Of a stretch of DNA of 64,000 nt, positions 53,893 through 62,742 are shown one piece after another. The stretch comes from Syntrophomonas sp. DTU019 (GTDB lineage Bacteria; Bacillota; Syntrophomonadia; Syntrophomonadales; Syntrophomonadaceae), in the NCBI GenBank assembly GCA_913757435.1, contig CAJYDM010000003.1, forward strand, positions 186,001-250,000, read 5' to 3'. Each line of letters begins with the position of its first letter. The first letter of the stretch is position 1. Both the position numbers and the translations under genes were made by a program. The notes beneath the pieces are model-generated. The model was not told the origin of the DNA and searched no databases. It saw nothing but the letters and a program-made list of their open reading frames with translations.

Positions 53893-54807
53893 ATGGAACT
53901 GTATATACCGGAATGGATGGGTGAAACCGACCATCAGCTGGGCACCTCGGTCAAGACTGGCAGCGGCAGGTTTGTGGGCAAAAGTCTGCAGAGCCTTAAA
54001 CGTATTATGACGGATGATGTGTTGGCGGAGAAATGGGCCCGACAGCCAGGGTTTCTGCAAACCCTGCGTCCAGAATATAAAGTAGCCGGGTGCATCTTCA
54101 TCCTGGTGGCGCTGTCACTGCTGAGAGATTATCGCTTATTGCTGTTTGTCTGGGCAGTAAGCCTGGGATTGATGATAGCCTCCGGGCTGCCGGTATTGAC
54201 CCTGCAAAAGCGGATATGGGGAATAATTCCTGTCATAACCTTGTTGGTCGGTCTGCCCGCTGTACTTAATATAGTGTCAGACGGCACACCCCTCATTACC
54301 CTATATCAGGGCGAGATCAGCGGGCCGGCAGCACTATCCAAACCTGTCTTCGTCACACGTCAGGGTGTGGAAGCAGTCACCATACTTTTTTTGAGAAGTG
54401 GCATCTCACTTTCCATGGTGGCCCTCTTGGTGATGACCACACCTATAGCCAGATTGTTCAAATCATTGCAGTCTATTGGAATTCCGGCACAATTCGCATT
54501 TATTATGGAGATGAGTTACCGCTATCTGATAATGCTGCTTAAAACCTCGATAGAAATGTATGAGGCTCGCAGAATGAGGACAGTGGGACCGCTGAAATAC
54601 AGGCAGCAAATGACTCTGCTGAGTTCATCGCTAGGATTTCTCTTCGCCAAGAGCATGCTGCTCGCGGGAGAGGTTTTCCAGGCTATGACAGCCCGCTGTT
54701 ACAGCGTAGCAAAGTGCAAGCAGGTGGTGCCCCAGGAAAGCGCCGCGTCGTTTCCACCGATGCCAATTATACTTATAGGAGCAGATAATGCTAAAAAAGA
54801 TTTTTGA
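53893..54807 (+). CDS. cbiQ: ECF transporter T component CbiQ
   Basis: Energy-coupling membrane scaffold, 304 residues. It has the usual four to six helices (FILVALSLL, LLLFVWAVSLGLMIASGLPVL, IWGIIPVITLLVGLPAVLN, and others). The coupling helix carries YEARRMRT, one of the two Ala-Arg motifs that dock into the ATPase; the second lies at AMTARCYSV. The N-terminal ~60 residues are soluble. It overlaps the start of cbiO by 20 bases. Confidence 0.93.
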   Translation: MELYIPEWMGETDHQLGTSVKTGSGRFVGKSLQSLKRIMTDDVLAEKWARQPGFLQTLRPEYKVAGCIFILVALSLLRDYRLLLFVWAVSLGLMIASGLPVLTLQKRIWGIIPVITLLVGLPAVLNIVSDGTPLITLYQGEISGPAALSKPVFVTRQGVEAVTILFLRSGISLSMVALLVMTTPIARLFKSLQSIGIPAQFAFIMEMSYRYLIMLLKTSIEMYEARRMRTVGPLKYRQQMTLLSSSLGFLFAKSMLLAGEVFQAMTARCYSVAKCKQVVPQESAASFPPMPIILIGADNAKKDF

Positions 54808-55585
54808 ACTGCGACAGGCCGCATACGCTTATCAGCCCGGTGAAAATGTGTTCGATTCCATTTCATTTGATGTTGTTGCCGGAGAGAGTGTGGCCGTCTT
54901 GGGTGCCAACGGTTCCGGCAAATCAACCCTGCTCAAGATGCTGTGCGGATTGCTCCATTCCCAGGCAGGTTCATTCAAAGCCTTTGGTGAGGCAATTAGT
55001 GAGGAACTATTGGAAGATGATCGTTTTGCACAGCGGTTTCATCGCCGGGTGGGGTTTATCTTTCAGAGTTCCGATGTACAACTGTTTACCAGCCGGGTGG
55101 AGGATGAGATCGCCTTCGGGCCTTCGCAACTGGGCTTGACCGAGCAGGAAGTAAAGCGCCGCACCGCTGATATATTGAAAATGCTGGACATAGGGCATCT
55201 GAGAGACCGCCCCCCATACCGACTGAGCGGAGGAGAGAAACGCAAGGTTGCCCTGGCCGCGGTGTTGATCTTGAACCCCGAGGTGCTGATTTTGGATGAA
55301 CCCGGTGCCGGACTTGATCCCAAAAGCCAACGTTGGCTGACCCACCTCCTCCTGGAATTGAATCGTCGCGGACGCACTATAATCTTGTCCACTCACAATC
55401 TTGAAATGGCTCACACCATTACCCGGCGCAGCCTGGTTTTGAGTGAGGACCATCGCCTGGTTTTCGACGGTCCCACTCAGCAGGTTTTGTCGGACCGGGC
55501 TTTACTGAGCCGGGTCAACCTGATCGATGAATTCACACACGAGCATGATGAAAACCGGCATATTCACCTTTATACCCATGGTTGA
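54788..55585 (+). CDS. cbiO: ECF transporter ATPase CbiO
   Basis: ABC ATPase that powers the cobalt/nickel importer. Walker A GANGSGKST, Q-loop GFIFQSSDVQLFTS, signature LSGGEKRKVALAAVL, Walker B VLILDEPGAGLDPKS, H-loop LSTHNLEMA. 265 residues. The C-terminus ends in a His/Asp/Glu-rich tail (EFTHEHDENRHIHLYTHG), an unusual run that might bind metal. The unit has a single ATPase, so it probably works as a homodimer. Confidence 0.95.
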   Translation: MLKKIFELRQAAYAYQPGENVFDSISFDVVAGESVAVLGANGSGKSTLLKMLCGLLHSQAGSFKAFGEAISEELLEDDRFAQRFHRRVGFIFQSSDVQLFTSRVEDEIAFGPSQLGLTEQEVKRRTADILKMLDIGHLRDRPPYRLSGGEKRKVALAAVLILNPEVLILDEPGAGLDPKSQRWLTHLLLELNRRGRTIILSTHNLEMAHTITRRSLVLSEDHRLVFDGPTQQVLSDRALLSRVNLIDEFTHEHDENRHIHLYTHG

Positions 55586-55587
55586 TC

Positions 55588-55666
55588 ACCGCCGGGAACA
55601 ACGGCCCGGTAACTTATGGGGGAGGACCGGAGCGAAATAAGCGTCGCGGGACTGAAAACCTGCCGG
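55588..55666 (+). promoter_or_regulatory. Cobalamin-riboswitch-like sequence, incomplete
   Basis: Blocks in the right order resemble the 3' half of a cobalamin riboswitch: CCCGGTAACTTATGGGGGAG (consensus CCGCAACTG...GGGGAG), AGCGAAATAA, and CTGAAAACCTGCC (55652-55664), which matches 10 of 13 bases of the B12 box CAGGAGACCTGCC. The GGTGAAA core and GGGAAGG block are not visible, and the region is about 100 bases too short. It lies just after the cobalt importer. It could be a degraded riboswitch or chance. Confidence 0.25.
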
Positions 55667-55783
55667 ATATGGTAGTGTGGGCAAAGCCGCTGAAATGGCT
55701 TTAAATACATGAGCGTTCTTCTTATAGAGTAGGACATATTTGGTTTAATATCAGTCGAACCTAAACTCAAGGGAGGTAGCTGT

Positions 55784-57445
55784 TTGAATATTAATAGGCA
55801 CATAAGACATGGTCTCCGTTACCGGCAAATCATCAAGACCTTTCTGAAGCATGGGCTGGGCTATTTCATACACCGTTTGGGACTAGATAGCGTGGTGCCT
55901 TTACCTGCGGTATATTCCGTACAAAAATGCCAAAGGGAATCAGATAGCTGTATGGCAGACAAGCTGACCAATGCCCTGATGGAATTGGGCCCTACATTTA
56001 TTAAGTTCGGTCAATTGCTCAGCACTAGATCAGACATTCTTTCACCAGCCTTTATTGAAGAATTGGAGAAGCTGCAAGATAAAGTAGCCGCTTTTCCTAT
56101 TGATCAGGTCAAAGCCCAGATAGCAGCCGAGATTGGACCGGTCGAGGAGGTTTTTGCCATCTTTAATCCTGTACCGCTGGCGGCTGCTTCTATTGGACAG
56201 GTGCACCGGGCTAGTTTAAAAAGTGGTGAAGAGGTCATAGTTAAAGTGCAGCGCCCGAACATCGAAAACCTGGTGGAAGATGATCTGGAGATACTAACAG
56301 AATTAGCCAGCCTGGCGGAAAAACACTCTCCAGACGCCAGGCAGATCGGCTTACAGGCTATGATTGAGGATTATGCTAAAATATTGCGCCTTGAATTGGA
56401 CTATGAACGGGAGGCTAAGAACACTGATAGAATGCGCGTGAATTTTGCCGCTGACAGTTCAGTGGTTATTCCTCGCATTTATTGGGAATACAGCACCAGA
56501 AAGGTTCTGACCGAGGAATACATTGATGGAGTAAAACTCAGTGATTTGGATACCATCGACGCTCGGGGATGGAATCGCAATAAGATTTCCCGTTTGGGAA
56601 CACAGGCCTTTTTGACGCAGGTTATGATGCACGGCTTTTTTCAGGCCGATCCCCATCCAGGGAACATACTGGTCCTGAATGAGGATAAAATAGCTTTTAT
56701 CGATTTTGGACAAATCGGCTTATTAACAGAAAAAAGGCTGACTGACCTGGGGCGGCTGCTTCTAGGGATTGAAAAAAAAGACTTGGACAGTGCCATGAGT
56801 GCTTTATATGACATGGGAATATTAAATGACCGAGTTGATCTGGACAGTTTCGAGGCTGACTTTTCGGACCTGGCAGAAAGAGTATATTCATCTAACATGG
56901 GGAATATTGACGCTGACCGCTTGCGGCGGGAAATGATGGATATTGCCTACCGTTATCAACTACGCTTGCCCAATTATCTCACTGCTCTTTTGAAGGCTTT
57001 GATAACTGTGGATGGCGTGGGCAAAAAACTCGATCCCAATTTCAACTTCTCCGAGGTGGCTGGCCCGTTAATTCGGGAGATGTTCCAGGAGAGGGTAAAA
57101 CCTGAGGGTATCTACCGCAGCCTGCGCCGCAATTACTATCGAGAAATCAGGCCTTTGTTTACTTTCCCCCGCAACTTGAACCATTTAATCAAAGTAGCCG
57201 GGCAGGGTGAGCTGGAAGTATCTCACAAACATGAGCTAAAGAAAAACTTTGAGGCTAAAATCACTCAGATCTCAAATCGCATCAGCGCCAGCTTGATTAT
57301 TGCCGGCGGCCTGGTCAGCACCTCTTTGCTGCTGGTGGCGGGGGACCATCCCGTGGCTCACTTGAACAATGTCCTTATGGCTACCAGCGGCTTTGCAGTA
57401 CTGATGGGCCTATATGCATTCCTAATTTCAGGACGACGATTCTGA
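55784..57445 (+). CDS. UbiB/AarF/ABC1-family atypical kinase
   Basis: 553-residue protein-kinase-like ATPase. Family marks are PTFIKFGQLLSTR (KxGQ, residues near 65-77), AAASIGQVHRA (alanine-rich loop), VKVQRP with the ATP lysine, HGFFQADPHPGNIL (catalytic loop) and IDFGQIG. Two C-terminal membrane helices (SLIIAGGLVSTSLLLVAG, FAVLMGLYAFLIS). In aerobes these support ubiquinone synthesis; in an anaerobe a lipid- or menaquinone-related role is more likely. TTG start after GGGAGG. Confidence 0.92.
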   Translation: MNINRHIRHGLRYRQIIKTFLKHGLGYFIHRLGLDSVVPLPAVYSVQKCQRESDSCMADKLTNALMELGPTFIKFGQLLSTRSDILSPAFIEELEKLQDKVAAFPIDQVKAQIAAEIGPVEEVFAIFNPVPLAAASIGQVHRASLKSGEEVIVKVQRPNIENLVEDDLEILTELASLAEKHSPDARQIGLQAMIEDYAKILRLELDYEREAKNTDRMRVNFAADSSVVIPRIYWEYSTRKVLTEEYIDGVKLSDLDTIDARGWNRNKISRLGTQAFLTQVMMHGFFQADPHPGNILVLNEDKIAFIDFGQIGLLTEKRLTDLGRLLLGIEKKDLDSAMSALYDMGILNDRVDLDSFEADFSDLAERVYSSNMGNIDADRLRREMMDIAYRYQLRLPNYLTALLKALITVDGVGKKLDPNFNFSEVAGPLIREMFQERVKPEGIYRSLRRNYYREIRPLFTFPRNLNHLIKVAGQGELEVSHKHELKKNFEAKITQISNRISASLIIAGGLVSTSLLLVAGDHPVAHLNNVLMATSGFAVLMGLYAFLISGRRF

Positions 57446-57579
57446 GCCCCCTACCTGGCGTGCCAATGTCAAAAGTATATCTTGATGACGTACAAGTCTG
57501 CAGCAACGATAACCCAGGCTTTATTATGCCCTCGCGCCCGTGCTACAATAGGATCAATGTTGCTATGAGGAAGGGCGAT

Positions 57580-58641
57580 ATGCAAGGACGCTTACAGGTA
57601 TTTGACTTATTGAGGGTATTGGCCACCCTGGCGGTCATTGGCATCCATGTATCGGCTGATTATGCGGGCACATCTGCAGGAGGATTACTTTTCAATCAGG
57701 TGGTGCGTTTTGCTGTACCCATGTTCATAATTATTTCAGGATTCCTGCTCTATTATCAGGATATCACATCGGTTTGCAGGGAATCGGTGGGACGTTTTTA
57801 TCGCAAGCGCTTCGGTAAAATCCTATGGCCTTATGTATTATGGACATTATTTTACACCCTGGTGACTCAATACCTGCTTCATACCTGGCCTGACACACGA
57901 GTGTTCATGGCCGCGCTGGGCAGGCATCTCCTCTGGGGGACCGGTGCCTATCACCTCTATTTCATGGTCATAATAATTCAGTGCTATTTGCTCTACCCCT
58001 TGTTGAAAGCCTGGATAGAAAAGCATGCTGTGAGCTTTGTGATTTCACTGCTATCACTGTGCCTGTTCTGTCAGGTAGTATTATACCTTAATACCATCGG
58101 CAGGTATTCGTTGCCCGGCGTTGTCCATCCGCAGGTATATCTGGTGGCATTTCCCATATGGATCGGCTATTTTGGCCTGGGAATGTATATGGCACAATTC
58201 AGGACCCGGATTGAGTCGGTTCTGGCTTCAGGATCAGGCCGATGGGGAATGCTGTGGGCAATTAGCCTGGCCTTTTTACTGTGGGACGGTCATACCACCG
58301 CCAGCTACGCTTCCTCTGGAAAACCCACCATAATGATCTATGCAATAATGTCCTTCCTGTTTTTCTACAGTTTAACCTTAAAATATGGAGGCAAAGGTCT
58401 GCCAATCACTGATTGGCTTTCCCGACAGAGCTTTCTGATTTATCTCTCCCACCCCGTAGTGCTTTTATTCTTGCAGCGCATAGTACATAAGATGGGTGTT
58501 TCTGCTGCCTGGGAAGGACCTGGGGGTATGATGATGCTTTATGTGCTGACTGTTGTTATAACCGTGACAGGCGTCTACTGTGTGCGACATGCCCCTTTAC
58601 TTTGGCTTCTGGGCGGGCAGAGTTACAGACCCCGTTATTAG
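57580..58641 (+). CDS. Acyltransferase family 3 membrane protein
   Basis: Integral membrane O-acyltransferase of 353 residues with about ten helices. It opens MQGRLQVFDLLRVLATLAVIGIHVSAD, given in parts as FDLLRVLATLAVIGIH: the R and H are family markers. RFAVPMFIIISGFLLYY and YRKRFGKILWPYVLW follow. Such enzymes acetylate or acylate cell-wall or surface polysaccharide. ATG 57580 is chosen since GAGGAAGG precedes it and the homology starts there; upstream in-frame starts at 57565 and 57460 add unconserved residues. Confidence 0.88.
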   Translation: MQGRLQVFDLLRVLATLAVIGIHVSADYAGTSAGGLLFNQVVRFAVPMFIIISGFLLYYQDITSVCRESVGRFYRKRFGKILWPYVLWTLFYTLVTQYLLHTWPDTRVFMAALGRHLLWGTGAYHLYFMVIIIQCYLLYPLLKAWIEKHAVSFVISLLSLCLFCQVVLYLNTIGRYSLPGVVHPQVYLVAFPIWIGYFGLGMYMAQFRTRIESVLASGSGRWGMLWAISLAFLLWDGHTTASYASSGKPTIMIYAIMSFLFFYSLTLKYGGKGLPITDWLSRQSFLIYLSHPVVLLFLQRIVHKMGVSAAWEGPGGMMMLYVLTVVITVTGVYCVRHAPLLWLLGGQSYRPRY

Positions 58642-58756
58642 GGATAAAACATCTCTGAATACCGTGGGGGCAGTCCATCGATTTATGAAAACCGCATGCA
58701 GGGATCCTGAGCCCGGTTCGTATGCTACTCACGGTTCCCACGGGGTATACTGAAGG

Positions 58757-58788
58757 CCCACCCTGTGATTTAAATCGGACAGAGTGGG
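58757..58788. terminator. Hairpin between convergent genes
   Basis: CCCACCCTGT (58757-58766) pairs with ACAGAGTGGG (58779-58788) with one mismatch. It lies between the acyltransferase and the end of the reverse-strand metal ATPase. No clear T-run. Confidence 0.45.
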
Positions 58789-58798
58789 AGGGGATAAA

Positions 58799-61180
58799 TT
58801 ACATTAATTTCTCTAATTGCTCTTGTTTTACCCCTAATAACCTCATTCCGTTAAGAGTTACCAGCAACGAACTGCCCATATCAGCAACTACCGCCAGCCA
58901 TAAGGTCAGCCATCCGGGAAAGACCAGTAATAGAATCAAACCCTTGATTATAAGGGCAAAAGCTATATTTTGCTTGATAATCGACACGGTCTGGCGGCTT
59001 AGTTTCATTGCGTAAGATAGTTTAGTCAAATCATCTGCCATCAAGGCTATATCCGCGGTTTCCAGGGCGGTATCGGTTCCCGCAACACCCATCGCAATAC
59101 CTACGGTCGAAATGGCCAGGGCTGGGGCGTCATTCACCCCATCGCCGACCATGGCTACCTTGCCGCACTGTCGTAAAAGGTCTTTCACAGCCTCTACTTT
59201 GTCCTCGGGCAGCAGATCAGCCCGGTACTCGTCCACTCCGGCCTGAGATGCTATAGCTCGGGCAGTTATCTCATTGTCACCGGTAAGCATTACAGTTTTC
59301 TTAATACCCAGCTTTTTCAACTTCTGTATAGCCTGATAGCTGTTGTTCCTGAGAACATCAGCTACAGCGATAAGCCCCAGAATTTTAGCTTCTTCCCCCA
59401 AAATCATGACGGTTTTGCCCTGATTTTGCAGTCTTCTTATATTGTCTTCCACCAGATCAATGTCAATATTATTATCCCTGAAGAATCTCACATTACCGAT
59501 TTGATAAGATACACCATCAACCCGGCCTATGGCTCCCATGCCCCAAACCGCCTCAAAGCCGCTCACTGCAGGGATATCCAACCCTTTTTGCCGGGCATAT
59601 TTGAGAATAGCCTCACCCAGGGGGTGCTCTGACCTGGATTCGATGGCAGCTGATATTGACAAAACTTGATCCTCAGAAAAGCCATTAACAGGTATTACAT
59701 CGGTCACCTGTGGTTTTCCCACTGTAAGGGTTCCGGTCTTGTCAAAGGCAATTACCGATAAGGCTCCGGCTTCTTCAAGATAAAGACCGCCCTTAACCAG
59801 AACCCCATGGCGGGCTGCGCTGCCGATGGCGGCCACTATCGAGACCGGGGTGGAAATCACCAAAGCGCAGGGGCAGGCCACCAGCAGCATAGCCATAGCC
59901 TCATAAAACCATTTGTGAAACGGCTGTCCCATAAACATGGTGGGGATGGCCACCACCAGGGCAGCCCCGATTATCACCAGAGGGGTGTAGTATTTGGCAA
60001 ATCTATCTACAAACTGCTGCGAAGGGGCTCTCTGTCCTTGGGCTTCTTCCACCATGGCAATTATTCTGGATATGGTATTGTCTTTAGCCAGGCGGGTAAC
60101 CTTGATCTGCATAGAACCGCGCTCATTGATGGTGCCTGCATAGACCTCATCACCAGCGGTTTTTTCAACCGGCACCGACTCGCCGGTTATCGAAGCCTGA
60201 TTTACCGTGGATAAGCCTGCAATGACCCTGCCATCCATGGCAATTTTCTCTCCCGGCCTGACTATAATGACGTCTCCAATGACAATATCATTTAAAGGCA
60301 TTGTGATCTCAGCCCCATTGCGAACTACCAGGGCTTGATTAGGGGCCAGATCCATTAGAGTACGAATGGAATTGCGGGTCTTATCCAGGGTGTAGCCCTG
60401 CAGGGCATTGCCCAGGGAGAACAAGAAGACCACCGCTACAGCCTCCTCGAATTCTCCAATAGCTGCGGCGCCGACAACCGCAATAGACATGAGAATGTTC
60501 ATATCCAGTTCACGGGCATTGAGCAAAACAGCCATGCCATTCTTGGCGGGCAGGAAACCGCCCAGGATGATTCCGGCTATGAAAAATCCGGTTGATACAG
60601 GGGTATTGTAACCAATCCATTCAGTCACCAGCCCCAGGATCAACATGATCAAGGAAATGGCTGTAGGCATAACATATTGATTACGCTTCCAATAGGGACT
60701 TTTATTGCTGGGCTGAGACGGTTCGTCAACCTCACTCTGGTATCCCATGCTGTTAATGGTGTTTATTATCTCAGTGACAGATCCCTGATGAGTGACAGCT
60801 AATTTGGCGGCTCCGAAATTGACTAAAACCTCTTCAACTCCCGGTAAGGCTGCGATGCGCCTCTCCAATTTGGACGCACAGTCGGCGCAATCCATACCTT
60901 CGATGCGCAGGGTAGTGGAACGGGGGCCGGCGTCTCCGGAATCCAGTTGGGCCTCATAACCCAGGGCTCGAACCCTCTCTATGAGCTCCTTGGTCCCCAT
61001 TTGTGCCGCATCGAAAGCAACATTCAGTTTTCCCAATGGGAAGATAACGGTAGCGGAGGCGACACCAGGCATCATTCTGACCGCCTTCTCGACTTTGGCT
61101 GCGCAGTCCGGGCAGTCCAGGCCTTTTAAATATAGACTGCGAGTGGTTTCCAGATCTTTTATCTCAATTGCTTCTCCCAT
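58799..61180 (-). CDS. cadA: Cd/Zn/Pb-exporting P1B-type ATPase
   Basis: Heavy-metal efflux pump, 793 residues. Two N-terminal HMA domains have the metal motifs CPDC (23-26) and CADC (98-101). TM6 carries CPC in VACPCALVIST. DKTGT in IAFDKTGTLTVG is the phosphorylation site, with MLTGDNEIT and MVGDGVNDAPAL behind it. The CPC motif with a lysine and aspartate later in the membrane domain (VADMGSS near the end) fits the Zn/Cd/Pb group rather than copper. The CadC-like repressor gene lies 37 bases upstream and is transcribed first. Confidence 0.93.
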   Translation of the reverse strand: MGEAIEIKDLETTRSLYLKGLDCPDCAAKVEKAVRMMPGVASATVIFPLGKLNVAFDAAQMGTKELIERVRALGYEAQLDSGDAGPRSTTLRIEGMDCADCASKLERRIAALPGVEEVLVNFGAAKLAVTHQGSVTEIINTINSMGYQSEVDEPSQPSNKSPYWKRNQYVMPTAISLIMLILGLVTEWIGYNTPVSTGFFIAGIILGGFLPAKNGMAVLLNARELDMNILMSIAVVGAAAIGEFEEAVAVVFLFSLGNALQGYTLDKTRNSIRTLMDLAPNQALVVRNGAEITMPLNDIVIGDVIIVRPGEKIAMDGRVIAGLSTVNQASITGESVPVEKTAGDEVYAGTINERGSMQIKVTRLAKDNTISRIIAMVEEAQGQRAPSQQFVDRFAKYYTPLVIIGAALVVAIPTMFMGQPFHKWFYEAMAMLLVACPCALVISTPVSIVAAIGSAARHGVLVKGGLYLEEAGALSVIAFDKTGTLTVGKPQVTDVIPVNGFSEDQVLSISAAIESRSEHPLGEAILKYARQKGLDIPAVSGFEAVWGMGAIGRVDGVSYQIGNVRFFRDNNIDIDLVEDNIRRLQNQGKTVMILGEEAKILGLIAVADVLRNNSYQAIQKLKKLGIKKTVMLTGDNEITARAIASQAGVDEYRADLLPEDKVEAVKDLLRQCGKVAMVGDGVNDAPALAISTVGIAMGVAGTDTALETADIALMADDLTKLSYAMKLSRQTVSIIKQNIAFALIIKGLILLLVFPGWLTLWLAVVADMGSSLLVTLNGMRLLGVKQEQLEKLM

Positions 61181-61217
61181 AATTATCGCTCCTTAAATGG
61201 CACCTGGTTAAGGATGA

Positions 61218-61619
61218 TTATCTACACAAGTCAAGAAACTGGGCAGCCCAGGCTTCATCGTGGCTAGCGTGCTCCAAACCCTGTTTAAATAGGGTTATTA
61301 CATGATCATCAGCCAGTGAATAATAAAGCATCTTGCCGTCACGGCGAAACCTCACCAGTTTGTTGGTACGCAATACCCTTAACTGATGGGAGACTGATGA
61401 TTCCGATGCTCCTATTACTGCAGCCAGATCACAGACGCACAATTCTCGTTGCATGAGGGCAAATAACATCTTGACCCGGGTGCGGTCAGCCAGGGTTTTA
61501 AAAATATCAGCCAGTGACTGGGCCTCATCATCGCTTATCATAATCTGCTTCACTGCAGAAACCGCTTCTTCATGGATGCATGTTACTTCACAGCGGTCAA
61601 CCTGTTCACGATCCGCCAT
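61218..61619 (-). CDS. cadC: CadC/SmtB-type ArsR-family metal repressor
   Basis: Metal-sensing repressor, 133 residues. Winged helix with the recognition region SESSVSHQLRVLRTNKLV. Both known metal sites are present: alpha3N with C10, C14, C61 and C63 (RCEVTC and LCVCDLA), a pattern exactly three residues shifted from CadC's C7/C11/C58/C60, and alpha5 with D104, H106, H117 and H120. So it should sense Cd/Pb at one site and Zn at the other. ATG 61619 has GGGAGGG seven bases before it; a longer frame from 61658 lacks one. Confidence 0.92.
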   Translation of the reverse strand: MADREQVDRCEVTCIHEEAVSAVKQIMISDDEAQSLADIFKTLADRTRVKMLFALMQRELCVCDLAAVIGASESSVSHQLRVLRTNKLVRFRRDGKMLYYSLADDHVITLFKQGLEHASHDEAWAAQFLDLCR

Positions 61620-61638
61620 AGTCATCCCTCCCAGAAAT

Positions 61639-61662
61639 ACATATGAATAAGTGTTCATATGT
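61639..61662 (-). promoter_or_regulatory. CadC-type operator
   Basis: ACATATGAA (61639-61647), six bases, TTCATATGT (61654-61662): perfect 9-base arms with a TGAA-N6-TTCA core. It lies just downstream of the -10, over the start of transcription, as in cad operons. Confidence 0.85.
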
Positions 61663-61665
61663 TAA

Positions 61666-61694
61666 ATTGTATAATTGATTTTATATGTTGTAAA
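61666..61694 (-). promoter_or_regulatory. Promoter of the cadC-cadA operon
   Basis: On the minus strand, TTTACA (plus 61689-61694) and TACAAT (plus 61666-61671) are 17 bases apart. The operator begins 4 bases after the -10. Confidence 0.75.
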
Positions 61695-61707
61695 TAAGTA
61701 TTTCACT

Positions 61708-61908
61708 TCAGTTTGCTAATGATGTCTGGGGATAAGACTTGTATATTGGAACAGGGCAACCATTGTGGCTTGATTCATCCAGACCGTTTCTTTTAGCCTC
61801 TCTACTGGCTAGTAGGTAGGCGGTTAGAGAACCTACTGCTATGGCCGCTCCGAAGGTGTATATTGTCAACGGGCCAAACTGAAACAGAATTCTATCCATA
61901 TGTTCCAA
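61708..61908 (-). pseudogene. Truncated lgt (prolipoprotein diacylglyceryl transferase)
   Basis: The first 42 residues (MDRILFQFGPLTIYTFGAAIAVG, given in parts as ILFQFGPLTIYTFGAAIAVG and AYLLASREAKRNGLDE) match the N-terminus and first helix of Lgt. The frame then turns into unrelated sequence (SSHNGCPVPIYKSYPQTSL) and stops at 66 residues, where Lgt should have about 260. It is probably a broken copy left beside the cad operon. A real lgt must lie elsewhere. Confidence 0.65.
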
Positions 61909-62185
61909 AGTCCTTTCTGTTCAGGGCTTATTGTCACTGGTCAGGCAATTAGTTCTTTAACCAGACTAGCGTTAACAAATGAATATTTTATGAAGAAGTA
62001 TTCAACAGTAAACAAAGCCCGCTCAGGTGCGGATTTCCCACACTATCAGCCATACTGATATCGAGAAGTGTTACCGTTAAGGACAGGCGGGTAATCATGG
62101 TTTCAAAGTAGGAATGCTTGCATTCACTGTTGATGATATATTATTGTTCATATATGAAAACTATATTATATGTGGGGGCTGGATA
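61909..62185. other. Spacer between the lgt fragment and the Rrf2 gene
   Basis: About 280 bases, no gene. It includes TGAAGAAGTATTCA (61991-62004), another TGAA-N6-TTCA site, about 90 bases upstream of the lgt fragment. A possible short hairpin CCGC-N6-GCGG lies near 62027. Confidence 0.45.
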
Positions 62186-62626
62186 ATGAAGATGTCAACC
62201 AAAGGCCGTTATGGTTTGAGGGCGATGCTTGATCTTGCTATAAACTCAGGCAGCGGCCATGTTGCCTTAAATACCATAGCTGAACGACAGGATATCTCTA
62301 CCAATTACTTGGAGCAGGTATTCTCGACCCTTAGAAAAGCTGGACTGGTAGTCAGCATAAAAGGGGCTCAGGGAGGCTATGTGCTGGCAGATAGCTTAAA
62401 TCGAATTACAGTTGGCCAAATACTTCGGGCATTGGAAGGGGATCTGGCTGTAGTCAAGGTTACTGATAGCGAAGCCACTAATCCGGTTGAAAACTGTTTA
62501 AAAACCCAGGTATGGGATAAGATCAATGCGAATATCGACAAGGTGGTTGACAACATCAGCTTGGAAGATCTGTTGATCGAATACTGGAAAACGCAGGAGC
62601 CTGGTGCTCTTATGTATTATATTTGA
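62186..62626 (+). CDS. Rrf2-family transcription regulator without the iron-sulfur cysteines
   Basis: 146 residues. The Rrf2 winged helix is clear: MSTKGRYGLRAMLDLA, NTIAERQDISTNYLEQVFSTLRKAGLV in parts (IAERQDISTNYLEQVFSTL), and SIKGAQGGYVLA. The dimerisation helix ends NISLEDLLIEYW. IscR-type members have three cysteines near residues 92-106; here only one is present (ENCLKTQVW). It therefore resembles CymR, the cysteine-metabolism repressor. ATG 62186 is preferred; a longer frame from 62114 has no ribosome-binding site. No cysteine-synthesis gene is in the window. Confidence 0.9.
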   Translation: MKMSTKGRYGLRAMLDLAINSGSGHVALNTIAERQDISTNYLEQVFSTLRKAGLVVSIKGAQGGYVLADSLNRITVGQILRALEGDLAVVKVTDSEATNPVENCLKTQVWDKINANIDKVVDNISLEDLLIEYWKTQEPGALMYYI

Positions 62627-62670
62627 CCTGTATATCCACAAATTGCATGGGTAAGGGACAGATTTTAAAT

Positions 62671-62742
62671 ACCACCTTTTCCTCGCTTAAAAGCATCATT
62701 AATCCGTATCAGGGATATGCTCATATAGCCCGAAAAGGTGGT
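62671..62742 (+). repeat. Inverted repeat downstream of the Rrf2 gene
   Basis: ACCACCTTTTC (62671-62681) and GAAAAGGTGGT (62732-62742), a perfect 11-bp pair 50 bases apart, with AGCAT/ATGCT nested inside. Just after it, CGGTATTACCG forms a small hairpin. A 78-codon frame (62623-62859) crosses the region without a ribosome-binding site. The stretch may be structured RNA or the remains of a mobile element. The rest of 62627-62942 has no gene I can support. Confidence 0.5.

Noticed and set aside
55588-55666. Fragment of 23S rRNA
   Set aside because: Short blocks look like the GGTAGCGAAATTCC region of 23S rRNA, but they are interrupted and no longer rRNA match exists.
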